From assembly GCA_016793885.1 (NCBI GenBank), contig JAEUHE010000138.1, positions 1-47,203 of the forward strand: a DNA stretch of 47,203 nt, in the 5' to 3' direction. The stretch is from Verrucomicrobiales bacterium (GTDB lineage: Bacteria > Verrucomicrobiota > Verrucomicrobiia > Limisphaerales > UBA11320). The notes beneath the pieces are model-generated. The model saw nothing but the letters and a program-made list of their open reading frames with translations. It was not told the origin of the DNA and did no database searches. This document shows, in pieces, positions 18,501 through 26,425 of this stretch. The first letter of the stretch is position 1; each line of letters begins with the position of its first letter. The position numbers and the translations under genes were made by a program.

Positions 18501-20405
18501 GCGGGGACCTCGGTCGAACTGTCGTTTGATTTGGCCGGTCGCGCCGAGAATGTTGCGGATGTCTGGGTTCAGGTCGGCGACCAACGGTTGCCGGCCCCGA
18601 CCGTGCCTCCGTTCCAGGTTTCGTTCCAATCCAATGTCCCGGGAGGATTTTCAGCACAGGCGTTCATGCGCCTGGGCTCCGGATTCATCCTCAGCAGCCC
18701 CGAGATCACCCTCTGGTGTTCGGTGACCAACGGAACGGCTGCCGCGGCGGTGCCGCTCGCGGGCTCGAAGGGTCTGATGCGGATAGAACCTCCGTTGGGG
18801 GCCGGAAGCACGGCGGACTTCGTGTCGGAGCAATGGTTCTCTTGGCATTCGCCGGCCACCGGTGCCTGGTTCGTTGAAGGTGCCCAAGTCCAGCCGCTGC
18901 CTCGGCCCATTGAACTCTATCGAGTCGACCCGGAGGGAAACCCTGTCCTGATTCCCTACCAATCGGGCTACGAACCCAACCCTTGGATGGCCTATCCAGT
19001 GGAAGCGGGAGTGACGTATTCAATCCGGGTCCACTCGTACCCCACCGAGCCCTCCTTTGTGCTCCCCTACTCTTTCGAGACGAATCCACCCAATGACACT
19101 TTCGCGAACGCGAATCCGTTGGTAGGAAGCCAGTTCTCAGCGGATGCGTTCGCTCTGCTCGCGACCACAGAATTGGGAGAGGATCTACTCGGCCATACAC
19201 CTACTCGCACACTCTGGTGGAGTTGGGCAGCGCCCCAGGATGGATTGCTCAAACTGAGCGTAAGCCGTCCCCACCGATTCTATCTCGGCGACCGCTTGAA
19301 CGGCCTTACCCTGCAACGCAATACTGTCGGGAACCCTGGCTTGGGGGTTTATCGAGTTCAAGCCGGCCGCAACTACCGCATCATGGTAGAGAACGAAGAT
19401 CTCCCGGCGACCCGCGTGCACTTGGAAGGAAGGCTGGTCAGCACGCCCCTCAACGACGCCTTTGCCAAGGCGATAGTGCTCAGCGGCCGGCGGAACCATT
19501 TCGAGGGATCCCTGGCGGGCGCGACCGCAGAACCGGGTGAACCCTCCCTGACCTCTCCGACGGCGCCAACGGTGTGGTGGACCTGGACAGCACCCCACAC
19601 GGGCGAAGCCCGCTTCAGCCTGGCTGGATACAAAGACTACTATTCGCTGAGTGCATTCGAAGGAACGAAGCTGCTGGAATTGACGCAGCTCGCCAGCGGA
19701 ATCAACGAAGTCCGCTTCACTGCGATCCAAGGGAAGCCGTACTACCTGAGATTCGCCTCCTCCGTTCCGGAAGGAGCTGACTTTTCCCTTCGCCTAGTCC
19801 AGGCGACTCCACCGCCGAACGACTCGTTCGCATCACCTGAGCGACTGGCAGGTTCCACTGCTGAGGCATCCAGCTGGACCTATGGCGCTACCCGCGAATT
19901 TCAGGAGCCGTGGCATGGGGGAGTTTACGGAGGCCGATCGAGTTGGTTTGCATGGAATCCGCCTTCAGGCGGCCAGGCCAGGCTGCGCATCGAGGGAGCC
20001 TTCTTCGGACTCGTTGGGATCTATCGGGGCACCGAGCTGCACGATCTGGCGGAGGTCGCGAGCGTCAGCGGCCAGCTTCCGTTGGAGTTAGCCTTCGACG
20101 TGGACGCCGGAGGTGCTGTCCTCATCGCGGTGGACTCCGCGAACGGTGAATCGGGGGATTATCGGCTCTCGCTAGGGGTCGCGCCCCCCGTCCAGCTCCA
20201 CATCGTTGCGGCATCGGATCAGACTCTCCGCCTGAGAGGGTCAGGCCTACCCCAAAAACCGGTCGCCGTCGAGCACTCCGAGGACCTCCTCGAATGGGTC
20301 GTCTGGCAGACCATCACTCCCGCGGAGGGGACATCGGAAGCCTCTATCCAGCTCCCGCCTGCGAGTGAAGGCCGTCGATTCTTTCGGCTCCGGGAGGTTC
20401 GGTAG
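15510..20405 (+). CDS. Giant secreted protein with ten beta-sandwich-like repeats
   Basis: The 1631-residue protein has a signal peptide (residues 1-29). It then carries irregular repeats of about 110-240 residues that begin with NDxF-type heads, at about 33 (NDHFENATQL), 168, 377, 489, 621, 861, 1195 (NDTFANANPL), 1315 and 1437. Each is followed, usually after a GEP motif, by an aromatic strand of the form VWFRWVSP, such as LWWSWAAP or VWWTWTAP. I count ten such strands, one lacking its NDxF head. The layout resembles pre-peptidase C-terminal-type beta-sandwich domains. The last 70 residues (VEHSEDLLEW...GRRFFRLREV) match a C-terminal module common in verrucomicrobial exported proteins. No catalytic motif is visible; a surface, matrix or glycan-binding role is only inferred. 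No clear SD precedes the ATG. Confidence 0.85.
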   Translation: MHFAKVCLTSWLLPLLIAFSCSVSTRIFAQADNDHFENATQLIGDRGTLEAFVLNATRQPGEPEAPELKAGSVWFRWVSPTNGTLELSRQSVGFPDGLQTVALFTGQSLSSLVKAVSTLNSDFPFSRLRTSVAKGQVLWIAVGGEGPSVSSSPDRLTLAYRVDPLPQNDISTRAFVLTGDDIEWDVRASGGTSDALEQSVDFPPNTSVVWYRWTSPSRAVCTLRLNGEFIPANAQIFRRNSNQTLQKIQIDAPFTFTTAAGTTYWIAIEETSWRPMRFRLMATYLLSMEGFVNNAKELPKPQDFVFRSSGYLPQDQISSYMLALSHPLNVVLQTNRVADYVIPSIAPGQYTVFIQATTTSGRNYGLAPTLLTVRLPNDRFEQRTELQGIDLLFDADLRGATADAIDPVGMPSAWWRWRAPFSGRLVLEPSFQSPVIDARIFRWSSESGLSLVNRDEIQEGQEYAIAFYDAQAGNRFNVRLALVHNEYPHDQFDQRKLIASTPFVERLRSDRLSAETGEPAGYYGNAASRTAWYTFSSIEEGNLTVGTVANAEQIFNYDSSFAGEVYRGTELTNLTLVSSLSRPNSFRVLPGETYQIRAVCPPYDTWQQPLFYCAFHASPTNDWFATAQTLTGTHLSVRTTLDGTSTETNEPPLQPVSGLAARRSIWFRWKAPREGNVAVFVQRNAPTNAIVAAPVIQMYRAEGSDFSGLIPLAPAPLPEIGSSFTVAAGQTYAIRVADHPAKPSTNSSLVLELHLAEVEAAFEGSNGVVSLANPKELVVTNAGIRPEGLTHYLKLYSPDPTLVEGATQGWGRFPLHTIQESGAFSFTTWNPGRYWLAIVASNQWGELAYSRPLALVLQPGNDDFSNSFAMLGSATNAWVATATVESGEPLLGQTYTNGTIWFHWTAPADGVATVQTTSSASVVVYEGDTLGQLTQVAPVQGSGSRISFYAVTGHRYQVQVATSAMPNPSQNRQITLTLGLVRPTLTWSPQPLPWVISAGTSVELSFDLAGRAENVADVWVQVGDQRLPAPTVPPFQVSFQSNVPGGFSAQAFMRLGSGFILSSPEITLWCSVTNGTAAAAVPLAGSKGLMRIEPPLGAGSTADFVSEQWFSWHSPATGAWFVEGAQVQPLPRPIELYRVDPEGNPVLIPYQSGYEPNPWMAYPVEAGVTYSIRVHSYPTEPSFVLPYSFETNPPNDTFANANPLVGSQFSADAFALLATTELGEDLLGHTPTRTLWWSWAAPQDGLLKLSVSRPHRFYLGDRLNGLTLQRNTVGNPGLGVYRVQAGRNYRIMVENEDLPATRVHLEGRLVSTPLNDAFAKAIVLSGRRNHFEGSLAGATAEPGEPSLTSPTAPTVWWTWTAPHTGEARFSLAGYKDYYSLSAFEGTKLLELTQLASGINEVRFTAIQGKPYYLRFASSVPEGADFSLRLVQATPPPNDSFASPERLAGSTAEASSWTYGATREFQEPWHGGVYGGRSSWFAWNPPSGGQARLRIEGAFFGLVGIYRGTELHDLAEVASVSGQLPLELAFDVDAGGAVLIAVDSANGESGDYRLSLGVAPPVQLHIVAASDQTLRLRGSGLPQKPVAVEHSEDLLEWVVWQTITPAEGTSEASIQLPPASEGRRFFRLREVR

Positions 20406-20492
20406 CAGGATTCCGTGGGGTTCTCCCGGATCGGCCCTCTCCTGTTTTGGCTCGCCATGACAGCCGAAATCTGGCGATATCTGCCGTTCAGA

Positions 20493-21401
20493 ATGATCTA
20501 CCGTCGCCTTTTACTTCTTGGGGCAGCTTGCTTGCTTCACTCCGCGATCCTGAACGGATTCGCCGCGGAACCCAATTCTCCCTTTCAACAGAAACAGGAT
20601 GTGGTGTACGGCGAAGTCCACGGAACGGGGCTGCTCATGGATGTCTTCACCCCTACCGGGAAAGCCAACGGACTGGCGATCATCGATGTCGTCAGCGGTG
20701 CCTGGCACTCGGATCGCAACAAGCTCCGCGATCACATGCTCACCCAGATGTTCCACATCTACTGCGGACGCGGCTATACCGTGTTCGCGATCCGGCCCGG
20801 CTCCAAAACGCGATACACCGCCAGCGAGATGGAACGTCATGTCAAGGTCGGCATCCGCCACGTCAAAGAACATGCCGCCGAATATGGGATCGATCCTAAC
20901 CGACTCGGATTGACAGGAGCTTCGGCCGGCGGTCACCTTGCCACGCTCGCCGCCCTGACGCCGGAGCCCGGCCGGCCGGAATCCAAAAGACCAGCCCAAC
21001 GATTCGACACCACCGTCCAAGCCGTCGGCGTCTTCTTCCCCCCCACCGACCTAGTCGATTGGGAGGAAGGCAAGCCTGCCGACCCCAAAATCCTGCAGCC
21101 GTTGCTCTCGGTGGGAGAAAGCGCGCCGCTCGACGATGAGGAGGTCATGAAGCGAGCGCGGGCGGTCTCTCCGCTCCACCGGATTACCAAGCCCGGTCCG
21201 ACATTCCTGCTGATTCACGGAAACGCCGACCTCGTCGTGCCCCTCTCCCATTCCGAAAGGCTCGTCAAGGCGATCAAGGAGGCGGGCGGCTCGGCGGAAC
21301 TCATCGTCAAGCAAGGTGGCGGCCACCCCTGGCTCACTCTTCCCGAGGAAGTCAAAGTGATGGCCGACTGGTTCGACAAACAGCTGATCAAGAAAAACTA
21401 G
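20493..21401 (+). CDS. Secreted alpha/beta hydrolase (BD-FAE-like esterase)
   Basis: This 302-residue serine hydrolase has a signal peptide (RRLLLLGAACLLHSAILNG). The fold shows the nucleophile elbow GASAGG with Ser144, an HGNADLVVP strand with Asp246, and GGGHPW with His278, giving a complete catalytic triad. Relatives remove acyl groups from plant polysaccharides or act as general esterases; the substrate here is not evident. I chose the ATG at 20493 because it gives a normal signal peptide; upstream starts at 20457 (ATG) and 20415 (GTG) are possible. The yhbY-like gene starts one base after its stop, so the two are translationally coupled. Confidence 0.85.
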   Translation: MIYRRLLLLGAACLLHSAILNGFAAEPNSPFQQKQDVVYGEVHGTGLLMDVFTPTGKANGLAIIDVVSGAWHSDRNKLRDHMLTQMFHIYCGRGYTVFAIRPGSKTRYTASEMERHVKVGIRHVKEHAAEYGIDPNRLGLTGASAGGHLATLAALTPEPGRPESKRPAQRFDTTVQAVGVFFPPTDLVDWEEGKPADPKILQPLLSVGESAPLDDEEVMKRARAVSPLHRITKPGPTFLLIHGNADLVVPLSHSERLVKAIKEAGGSAELIVKQGGGHPWLTLPEEVKVMADWFDKQLIKKN

Positions 21402-21402
21402 C

Positions 21403-21702
21403 ATGTCCGATAAGCTTACAACCCAACAGATCTGCGCGCTCCGTGGTAAAGCGCAAACCATGGATGCGGTCATCAAGGTCGGAAAACAGGGGCTCACTCC
21501 GGGGTTCCTCAAAAGCGTCGACGAGGCGCTCAATCAGCACGAACTGATCAAGGTGAAGTTCGCCGATCTGAAGGATCAGAAGCGTGTTCTGTCCCCTCAG
21601 CTGGCCGAGCAAACCCAGAGCACGCTGATCACTCTGATCGGCAATGTGCTGGTCCTTTACCGCCAGCAAACAGACCCCGCCAAACGCAAAGTCGCCCTCT
21701 GA
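21403..21702 (+). CDS. yhbY: YhbY/CRS1-CRM family RNA-binding protein
   Basis: This 99-residue protein is a single CRM domain, the usual size for bacterial YhbY. YhbY associates with pre-50S ribosomal particles and probably helps large-subunit assembly. The family signature VIKVGKQGLTPGFLKSVDEA at about 25-44 contains the GxxG RNA-binding loop, and LIGNVLVLYR is the conserved last strand. It is placed one base after a secreted hydrolase gene, an unusual partner. A strong hairpin terminator lies 250 bases downstream. Confidence 0.92.
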   Translation: MSDKLTTQQICALRGKAQTMDAVIKVGKQGLTPGFLKSVDEALNQHELIKVKFADLKDQKRVLSPQLAEQTQSTLITLIGNVLVLYRQQTDPAKRKVAL

Positions 21703-21781
21703 GCCGGAGCGGAGCGCAGACGGATGGGGATGGATCCGCAAATCCCCGATCGTGTCTCACGTAAACCCTCCGCTTTGTGTA

Positions 21782-21980
21782 CTACGCCCTGCTGGTGTAG
21801 ATTTCAGGCGTCGAGATACTGCTTAGGTTCACGTCCTCCTGTGTGGGAAGGACGTTTGTTGTGAGCGTTCCAGAAATGGAAACGGGGTATCCTGGTTGTG
21901 AGTCCAGGATACTTCTTACGAGTGGGTAATAAGCACTTCTTGACCAGGAGCCCGCAGCTTGCTGCGGGCTCTTTGCCTTT
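21782..21980 (+). ncRNA. Candidate structured RNA: four consecutive hairpins before a terminator
   Basis: Between the convergent yhbY and methyltransferase genes stand CTACGCC/GGTGTAG (21782-21800, two pairs via G-T), ACGTCCT/AGGACGT (21831-21855), an imperfect CGTTCC/GGAAACG hairpin (about 21865-21883) and a perfect 9-bp GTATCCTGG/CCAGGATAC hairpin (21887-21912). An 11-bp terminator hairpin follows. This could be a small RNA gene or a long structured 3' untranslated region of yhbY. It does not show the conserved motifs of tmRNA, RNase P RNA or SRP RNA that I know, and 6S RNA is not excluded. Confidence 0.35.
21948..21980 (+). terminator. Rho-independent terminator
   Basis: GAGCCCGCAGC and GCTGCGGGCTC form a perfect 11-bp GC-rich stem around TT, followed by a moderate T tract (TTTGCCTTT). 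It ends plus-strand transcription after yhbY or the candidate RNA. On the minus strand no T run follows the stem. Confidence 0.8.
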
Positions 21981-21996
21981 GGGGCGAGAGACTGAG

Positions 21997-22860
21997 CTAC
22001 CTCGGCTTGGGAGAGGCAGCCACCATCATGAGCCTCCGGCCGAAAGGATACACGACGTCCTTCTGGTGCAGCACCTCCAAACCGGCCTGCCAGGCGAGCA
22101 GAGGGTAGTTGTGTGAAAAGGTCAGCTCCTGGCCGGCGGGACGAGAATGCAATTCCTTGGCTAGGCTAAAGTCTTCATCCAAGGGTTCCACAATGGCGAC
22201 CGCTGATGGTGCCGCCGTCGAGCCGATGAGCTCGAACAGCCGTTTCACACGGGGCTCGGTAAAGTATTCCAAGACACCGCCGTGCGTGCTCACCATAAAC
22301 CCGGGCTTGGCATGAGCCTCCAGCCAGTTCAAACCGTCGTCCGCCACAAAGTGCAGGCGCGAATCGCGATACTGTTCCTGGGTCCGGGCCGTTTGACGGA
22401 TGGAAACATCGATGCCGGTGAAGGTTTCAACCTCCGGAAAGGCCTGTGAAAGATAGTTCAATACCCTTCCGTTGCCCGAGCCGATCTCGCAGAGCTGTCG
22501 AAACGTGTTGGGGCGATCCGCCATCAACTCGCGCATCCAATCGATGATTTCTGAGTGGTGACTCTGGAGATGTTCCAGACCTCGCCCCCGAATCTGGTCG
22601 AAAAAGCGATCGGCTTCCTGGCTAGACCAATAACGGCGATGCAAATCCTCCAGCTCAGATTGGTTGGTCGAAAGGACCGCGCGGCGGTAGACCGCGGCCT
22701 TGATGAGACGCTGCCAAATGGTCTCGGAGGCAAAGATCTGCTCAGATTGCTGGATCGCCTTGGGACGCAGCCAAATCACTGCTTCCCCGAGCAGGGCTCC
22801 GACGGTCTTGCGAAAACTGAGATGGTTCACACGATTGGATGCGACGTTGCAAAGAAACAA
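21997..22860 (-). CDS. Class I SAM-dependent methyltransferase
   Basis: The 287-residue protein has a helical N-terminal region of about 115 residues and then a Rossmann-type methyltransferase domain. Motif I is CEIGSGNGRVLNYLS, followed by FTGIDVSIRQTARTQ, with VADDGLNW as the acidic adenine-contact segment and FMVSTHGGVLEYF as motif IV. The methyl acceptor is not identifiable; the long N-terminal region suggests a dedicated substrate such as a lipid or glycan head group. The frame begins with TTG at 22860; a GTG at 22830 is a reasonable alternative. It is convergent with yhbY and separated from hemC by 400 bases, so it is likely a separate transcript. Confidence 0.82.
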   Translation of the reverse strand: MFLCNVASNRVNHLSFRKTVGALLGEAVIWLRPKAIQQSEQIFASETIWQRLIKAAVYRRAVLSTNQSELEDLHRRYWSSQEADRFFDQIRGRGLEHLQSHHSEIIDWMRELMADRPNTFRQLCEIGSGNGRVLNYLSQAFPEVETFTGIDVSIRQTARTQEQYRDSRLHFVADDGLNWLEAHAKPGFMVSTHGGVLEYFTEPRVKRLFELIGSTAAPSAVAIVEPLDEDFSLAKELHSRPAGQELTFSHNYPLLAWQAGLEVLHQKDVVYPFGRRLMMVAASPKPR

Positions 22861-22870
22861 CCATCACCCG

Positions 22871-23216
22871 AGGCAGAGGCGAAAACATTAGGCGGCGCTG
22901 CCAGGATGACTCATTCATGTTGGATCGAGCCGAAATCCTCACTCGAGAATCATCGGGTTACGTCTAACCGACAGCCAAACTAGGCCACTCCAGAACTTCG
23001 AAGTAATTGCAATATGGCGCAAAGGTTGGGCTTGTCAAACGAAGCTGCCGCGAGTCGGGGAGAAGCGGCAAAAAGTGCCCAAACGAGATGCCGCAGAGGT
23101 AGCGCCAGGGTCGGCTCCAGCTTCGCTTTCTCTGATCCACGCAGCATGAACCTCCGAAAGCCAAGCACCCTCTTGATGATTCAAACACCGCCTCCACCGC
23201 TGCAGCCCAGAGATGA
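22871..23216. other. Gene-free stretch between the hemC 3' region and the methyltransferase start
   Basis: This holds the methyltransferase promoter region. A GC-rich segment at about 23035-23125 has AAGCTG-type words at both ends (CGAAGCTGCC and CAGCTTCG), suggesting an imperfect palindrome. Short frames here lack any recognisable domain. Confidence 0.35.
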
Positions 23217-23266
23217 GGCTCAAAGCCGGACTCGCCTCGGGTGGGGACAAGTCGGACAGGTTGCTA
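23217..23266 (-). repeat. Post-stop-codon repeat, copy 2
   Basis: On the minus strand it starts within the hemC stop codon and reads AGCAACCTGTCCGACTTGTC, CCCACCCGAGGCGAGTCCGG. It matches copy 1 (9138-9187) at most positions, with the same orientation and the same place after a stop codon. Confidence 0.65.
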
Positions 23267-24250
23267 GCTTGAGACTTCGGCGGCTAGCCGGCGTCCCAAG
23301 GCAGCAGGATCTTCCTTCGAGCCCATGCCCCGAGCCCGACGAGGTTGACCGTTCAGGTAGGAGACCACTCGCATTTCGAGACCTCCGGCGCCGATCTCCG
23401 CCAAGGCCGCGACGGCGGCCTGACAGCCACCGCCCATGGCGTTCAAAAAAGCTCGCTCCGCCGTCACGCACACTTCGGTATCCACATGCGTCAGGGCAGC
23501 GCAGACCGGATCGAGCAAAGCATCCCCCTCACGCACCTCGATGCCAATCGCCGCTTGGCCGACGCATGGGATCATTTCATCGACCGCCAGATAGCTCGCT
23601 CGAACTTGCCCCGCTGGCACCGGTTCCTTGTCGGCGGGCCCACCGCTCAGACAATCCGACGCATCCTGGGTGAACCCGAGCCGACGCAGCCCTGCCGCTG
23701 CAAGCAGGGTGGCATCGACGTCCTCCTGCTCGAGGAGCTTGCGCAATCGGGTGCCCACGTTACCTCGAATGGGAACCACCTGAAGATCGGGCCGCAGCTC
23801 TTGTAACTGAGCCGCGCGGCGGGTGCTGCTCGTGGCCACCGTCGCTCCCTTAGGCAACCCGGCCACCGTGAGACCAGGAGGAAACCCGCGGTGAAGAGTT
23901 CCTTGGCCAGAACGATAGAGAAGCACGTCGCGCGCATCCTCCCGACGTCCCGCGGCGCCGAGCTTCAGTCCTTCTGGCAACGACGTCGGCAGGTCCTTGA
24001 GGCTATGCACCGCAAGATCCGCCTCCCCGTTCAGCAAGGCCACCTCCAGCTCTTTCGTGAACAGACCCTTGGGCAGCTCGGTGTTGGCGAGGGACGCTGT
24101 TTGGAGCTTATCGCCGGTCGTCTTGAAAATCCGGATCTCAAAGGATCGATCCGGAAAGGCGGCACGGCACTGCGCCAGCACGGCGTTCGCTTGAACCAAA
24201 GCCAACGCGCTGCCTCGGGTGGCGATGATCAAGGGTTTGGAAACAGTCAT
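23264..24250 (-). CDS. hemC: Hydroxymethylbilane synthase (porphobilinogen deaminase)
   Basis: This cytoplasmic enzyme polymerises four porphobilinogens into hydroxymethylbilane in haem and corrinoid synthesis. The 328 residues include IIATRGSALALVQAN at the start, HSLKDLPTSLPEGL with the catalytic Asp near 86, VATSSTRRAAQL, RGNVGTRLRKL, and GGGCQAAVAA with Cys276, which carries the dipyrromethane cofactor. The usual motif is GGCQVPxG, so the PxG part is replaced here. Length is normal. It lies 34 bases after hemA on the same strand, the classical hem order. The ATG at 24250 aligns with the family N-terminus. Confidence 0.96.
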   Translation of the reverse strand: MTVSKPLIIATRGSALALVQANAVLAQCRAAFPDRSFEIRIFKTTGDKLQTASLANTELPKGLFTKELEVALLNGEADLAVHSLKDLPTSLPEGLKLGAAGRREDARDVLLYRSGQGTLHRGFPPGLTVAGLPKGATVATSSTRRAAQLQELRPDLQVVPIRGNVGTRLRKLLEQEDVDATLLAAAGLRRLGFTQDASDCLSGGPADKEPVPAGQVRASYLAVDEMIPCVGQAAIGIEVREGDALLDPVCAALTHVDTEVCVTAERAFLNAMGGGCQAAVAALAEIGAGGLEMRVVSYLNGQPRRARGMGSKEDPAALGRRLAAEVSS

Positions 24251-24284
24251 AGGTTCAAGGTCAAACGAAGCATCTCGCCGCGAA

Positions 24285-25343
24285 TCACTCAGGACTCAAG
24301 GCCGGCTGTGTCCCCGGGGCGGGATGCGCCGGACGGGCTCCGGTCAACAGCGCGTTGGCTTTCTCGCGTATGATCTTCAGACAGGCCCCAATCTCCTCCT
24401 GGCGCTGCTTCAGGTAGCCATCGGCGATGCTCTGCAGGTCATCCACGTTGTACAGATACACGTTGTCGAGGTAGTTGACCTCCGGATCGATGTCGCGCGG
24501 CACCGCAATATCCACTAACAGAAGCGGCCGCTGCTCCCGCAGCCTCATCAGCGGCTCCAGCTTGGATCGATCCAGAATATAGTGGGGAGCGGAGGTGCTG
24601 CTAATGACGATGTCGATGTTGTGGAACTCGGCGTCCCACCGTTCGAAGTGAATGGCTCGCCCGCCCAACTCCTTGGCCATCGCTTCTGCGCGATCGAACG
24701 AGCGGTTCGAGACGAGCACGCTGCGCGCGCCGCGCGAGAGCAGTGCTCGGGCCACCTTCTCGCTGGTATCCCCTGCCCCGATCACCATGACCTGACGATC
24801 TGAAAGCGACTCAAAAATCTTCTCGGAGAGTTCTACGGCAGCCGAGGCCACCGAGATGCTCCCGCGCTGAATCTGAGTTTCGGTGCGCACCTGCTTGGCA
24901 ACATTGAACGCTCGCTGGAATGCCTTGTTGAGCTGACTGCCGGTGTAGCGATGCTGCAAGGCGAGATCGTAGGCCTTCTTCAACTGGCCCAGAATCTCGG
25001 TCTCACCCAGAACCATGGAGTCAAGACCGCAGGCGACCTTGAACAGATGCTCCACGCTCTGAGGCGCTCCAAGTCCGTAAAGCTCGTCGTTCAACGAGGA
25101 GGAAACCTGCCGCTCCGCCAGGAGAAAGCGCCGCAGCTCCGGAATCGCCTGCCTCGCTTCCAAGGAACTCGCGACATACAGCTCCATCCGGTTGCAGGTC
25201 GAAAGGATCACCGCCTCGTCGGCCAAACCCTGCGTGCGGAGTCGAGCAAGCACTTCCGGGATCACCACCTCCGCAAAGGCCATCTTCTCCCGCACCTCCA
25301 CGGGAGCGGTGTGATGACTCAGTCCTATGACGTAAATGCCCAT
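24285..25343 (-). CDS. hemA: Glutamyl-tRNA reductase, short C-terminus
   Basis: This NADPH-dependent enzyme reduces glutamyl-tRNA to glutamate-1-semialdehyde, the first step of C5 tetrapyrrole synthesis. It begins MGIYVIGLSHHTAPVEVREK, and STCNRMELY holds the nucleophile Cys50. GETEILGQLKKAY and VMVIGAGDTSEKVARALL mark the catalytic and NADPH-binding domains, and VDIAVPRDIDPEV is typical. At 352 residues it is about 65 shorter than common family members. The dimerisation domain stops after its first helix (LKQRQEEIGACLKIIREKAN) and ends in a Pro/Ala-rich tail. No remnant of the missing part lies in the 34 bases before hemC, so this is not a fresh frameshift. It begins 7 bases after the HemX-like gene. 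Confidence 0.95.
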   Translation of the reverse strand: MGIYVIGLSHHTAPVEVREKMAFAEVVIPEVLARLRTQGLADEAVILSTCNRMELYVASSLEARQAIPELRRFLLAERQVSSSLNDELYGLGAPQSVEHLFKVACGLDSMVLGETEILGQLKKAYDLALQHRYTGSQLNKAFQRAFNVAKQVRTETQIQRGSISVASAAVELSEKIFESLSDRQVMVIGAGDTSEKVARALLSRGARSVLVSNRSFDRAEAMAKELGGRAIHFERWDAEFHNIDIVISSTSAPHYILDRSKLEPLMRLREQRPLLLVDIAVPRDIDPEVNYLDNVYLYNVDDLQSIADGYLKQRQEEIGACLKIIREKANALLTGARPAHPAPGTQPALSPE

Positions 25344-25350
25344 GGGATGC

Positions 25351-26202
25351 TTAAGAGGGTGCCACCGGGTTGCCGGGCCCTGGTTGGTGCAGTCCAGATA
25401 GAAGGTAAAAACCCCAGAAGGTGAGAATCACGAAAGCGAACCCCCCCACAGCACCCAAGGCAAAGCGACGGCCGCGATAGCCAAATCGATGGGTCATCAC
25501 CGTCAGAATGCCATACATGAGCCAAACGCCTCCCGACCAGATGATGGTCGTATCCGGCTTGAAGTAGACCCCATGTCGCTCCTTGAGCCAGAGCGCGCCA
25601 GAAACCAAACCAGCGGTCAGAAGACCCAGCCCGACCTGCATCAAGCGACGCGTGATCTGCTCCATCCGTTGGATGGGAGGCAGACGGTTCATCATCGCCC
25701 GCAGCTTGTTTCGCTTAAGGTCTCGATCCTGCATCAAGTACATCCACGCCGCCACCGAGCTTAAACCGAAGGCTCCCGAAGCCAGGAGGATCAGAGCCGC
25801 ATGCAGACTGTGCATGCCCCCGGAGAAATTGGGATGCTGCGGCTGATACGGAGGATCCAACGAAGGCATCAGGGCAAAAACACCGATGCCCAGAAGAATC
25901 GGGGAGGCAAACGCCCCTAGAAAACGCACGCGCGACCAGGCACCAATGACCAGATAGGTCGTCACGATCGTCCAGGCGATAAAGATGGTCGCTTCGTAAA
26001 GATTATTGATCGGACAGCGCTGCAGCGAGAACCCGCGACTCGCCATGGAAAACGTGTGTGCAACCCAGCCCATCAGGAGCAGGAGGTAGTTCACCCGGTT
26101 GTCCTGGCGGAAACCTCCTCGCAATAAAAAGATCGAGTACAAGGTGCTGACGCCGTAGACCGCTACGGCAATCCAGAACCAACCTCGATCGGTGATCGGC
26201 AT
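25351..26202 (-). CDS. CcsA/HemX-like cytochrome c assembly membrane protein
   Basis: This 283-residue polytopic membrane protein has about eight hydrophobic segments. It resembles the CcmC/CcsA haem-handling family and HemX, which is commonly encoded beside hemA. Visible features are RGFSLQRCPINNLYEAT in an early loop, the histidine-bearing NFSGGMHSLHAALILLASG segment, and the WLKERHGVYF...TIIWSGGVWLMYG part that corresponds to the last conserved histidine region. Cytochrome c assembly proteins of this type export or position haem for attachment. The window also encodes a c-type cytochrome. It is first in the hemX-hemA-hemC run, with a 7-base gap to hemA, so its promoter should lie in 26203-26400. 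Confidence 0.85.
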   Translation of the reverse strand: MPITDRGWFWIAVAVYGVSTLYSIFLLRGGFRQDNRVNYLLLLMGWVAHTFSMASRGFSLQRCPINNLYEATIFIAWTIVTTYLVIGAWSRVRFLGAFASPILLGIGVFALMPSLDPPYQPQHPNFSGGMHSLHAALILLASGAFGLSSVAAWMYLMQDRDLKRNKLRAMMNRLPPIQRMEQITRRLMQVGLGLLTAGLVSGALWLKERHGVYFKPDTTIIWSGGVWLMYGILTVMTHRFGYRGRRFALGAVGGFAFVILTFWGFYLLSGLHQPGPGNPVAPS

Positions 26203-26246
26203 AGGGTAAAGCTAAGGGCTTGGCCAAGAGGTGCAAGCGTGCATTT

Positions 26247-26270
26247 GAGGTGACAGGCACCCTTTTTTGC
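26247..26270. repeat. Short GGTGACAGGCACCC-type palindromic motif
   Basis: GAGGTGACAGGCACCCTTTTTT lies between the divergent hemX-like and ROK genes. GGTG and CACC pair around ACAGG, and a T run follows. It resembles the AAGGTGCCTGxCACC words widespread in related genomes. It could be a repeat remnant or a weak plus-strand terminator. Confidence 0.35.
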
Positions 26271-26425
26271 TGAAAGCGCGTGGGAATTTGTACACCCGCA
26301 GGTAGGGGGGAAGGTGGACGCGATGTGCCCAGAGTGGACAAATCGACTCAATCGTCAGCATTCGAATCCAGAACGCTCTTCCTTATTGCTTCCTCAGCAG
26401 GAGTTTGGACATTCTTCCGCCGACT

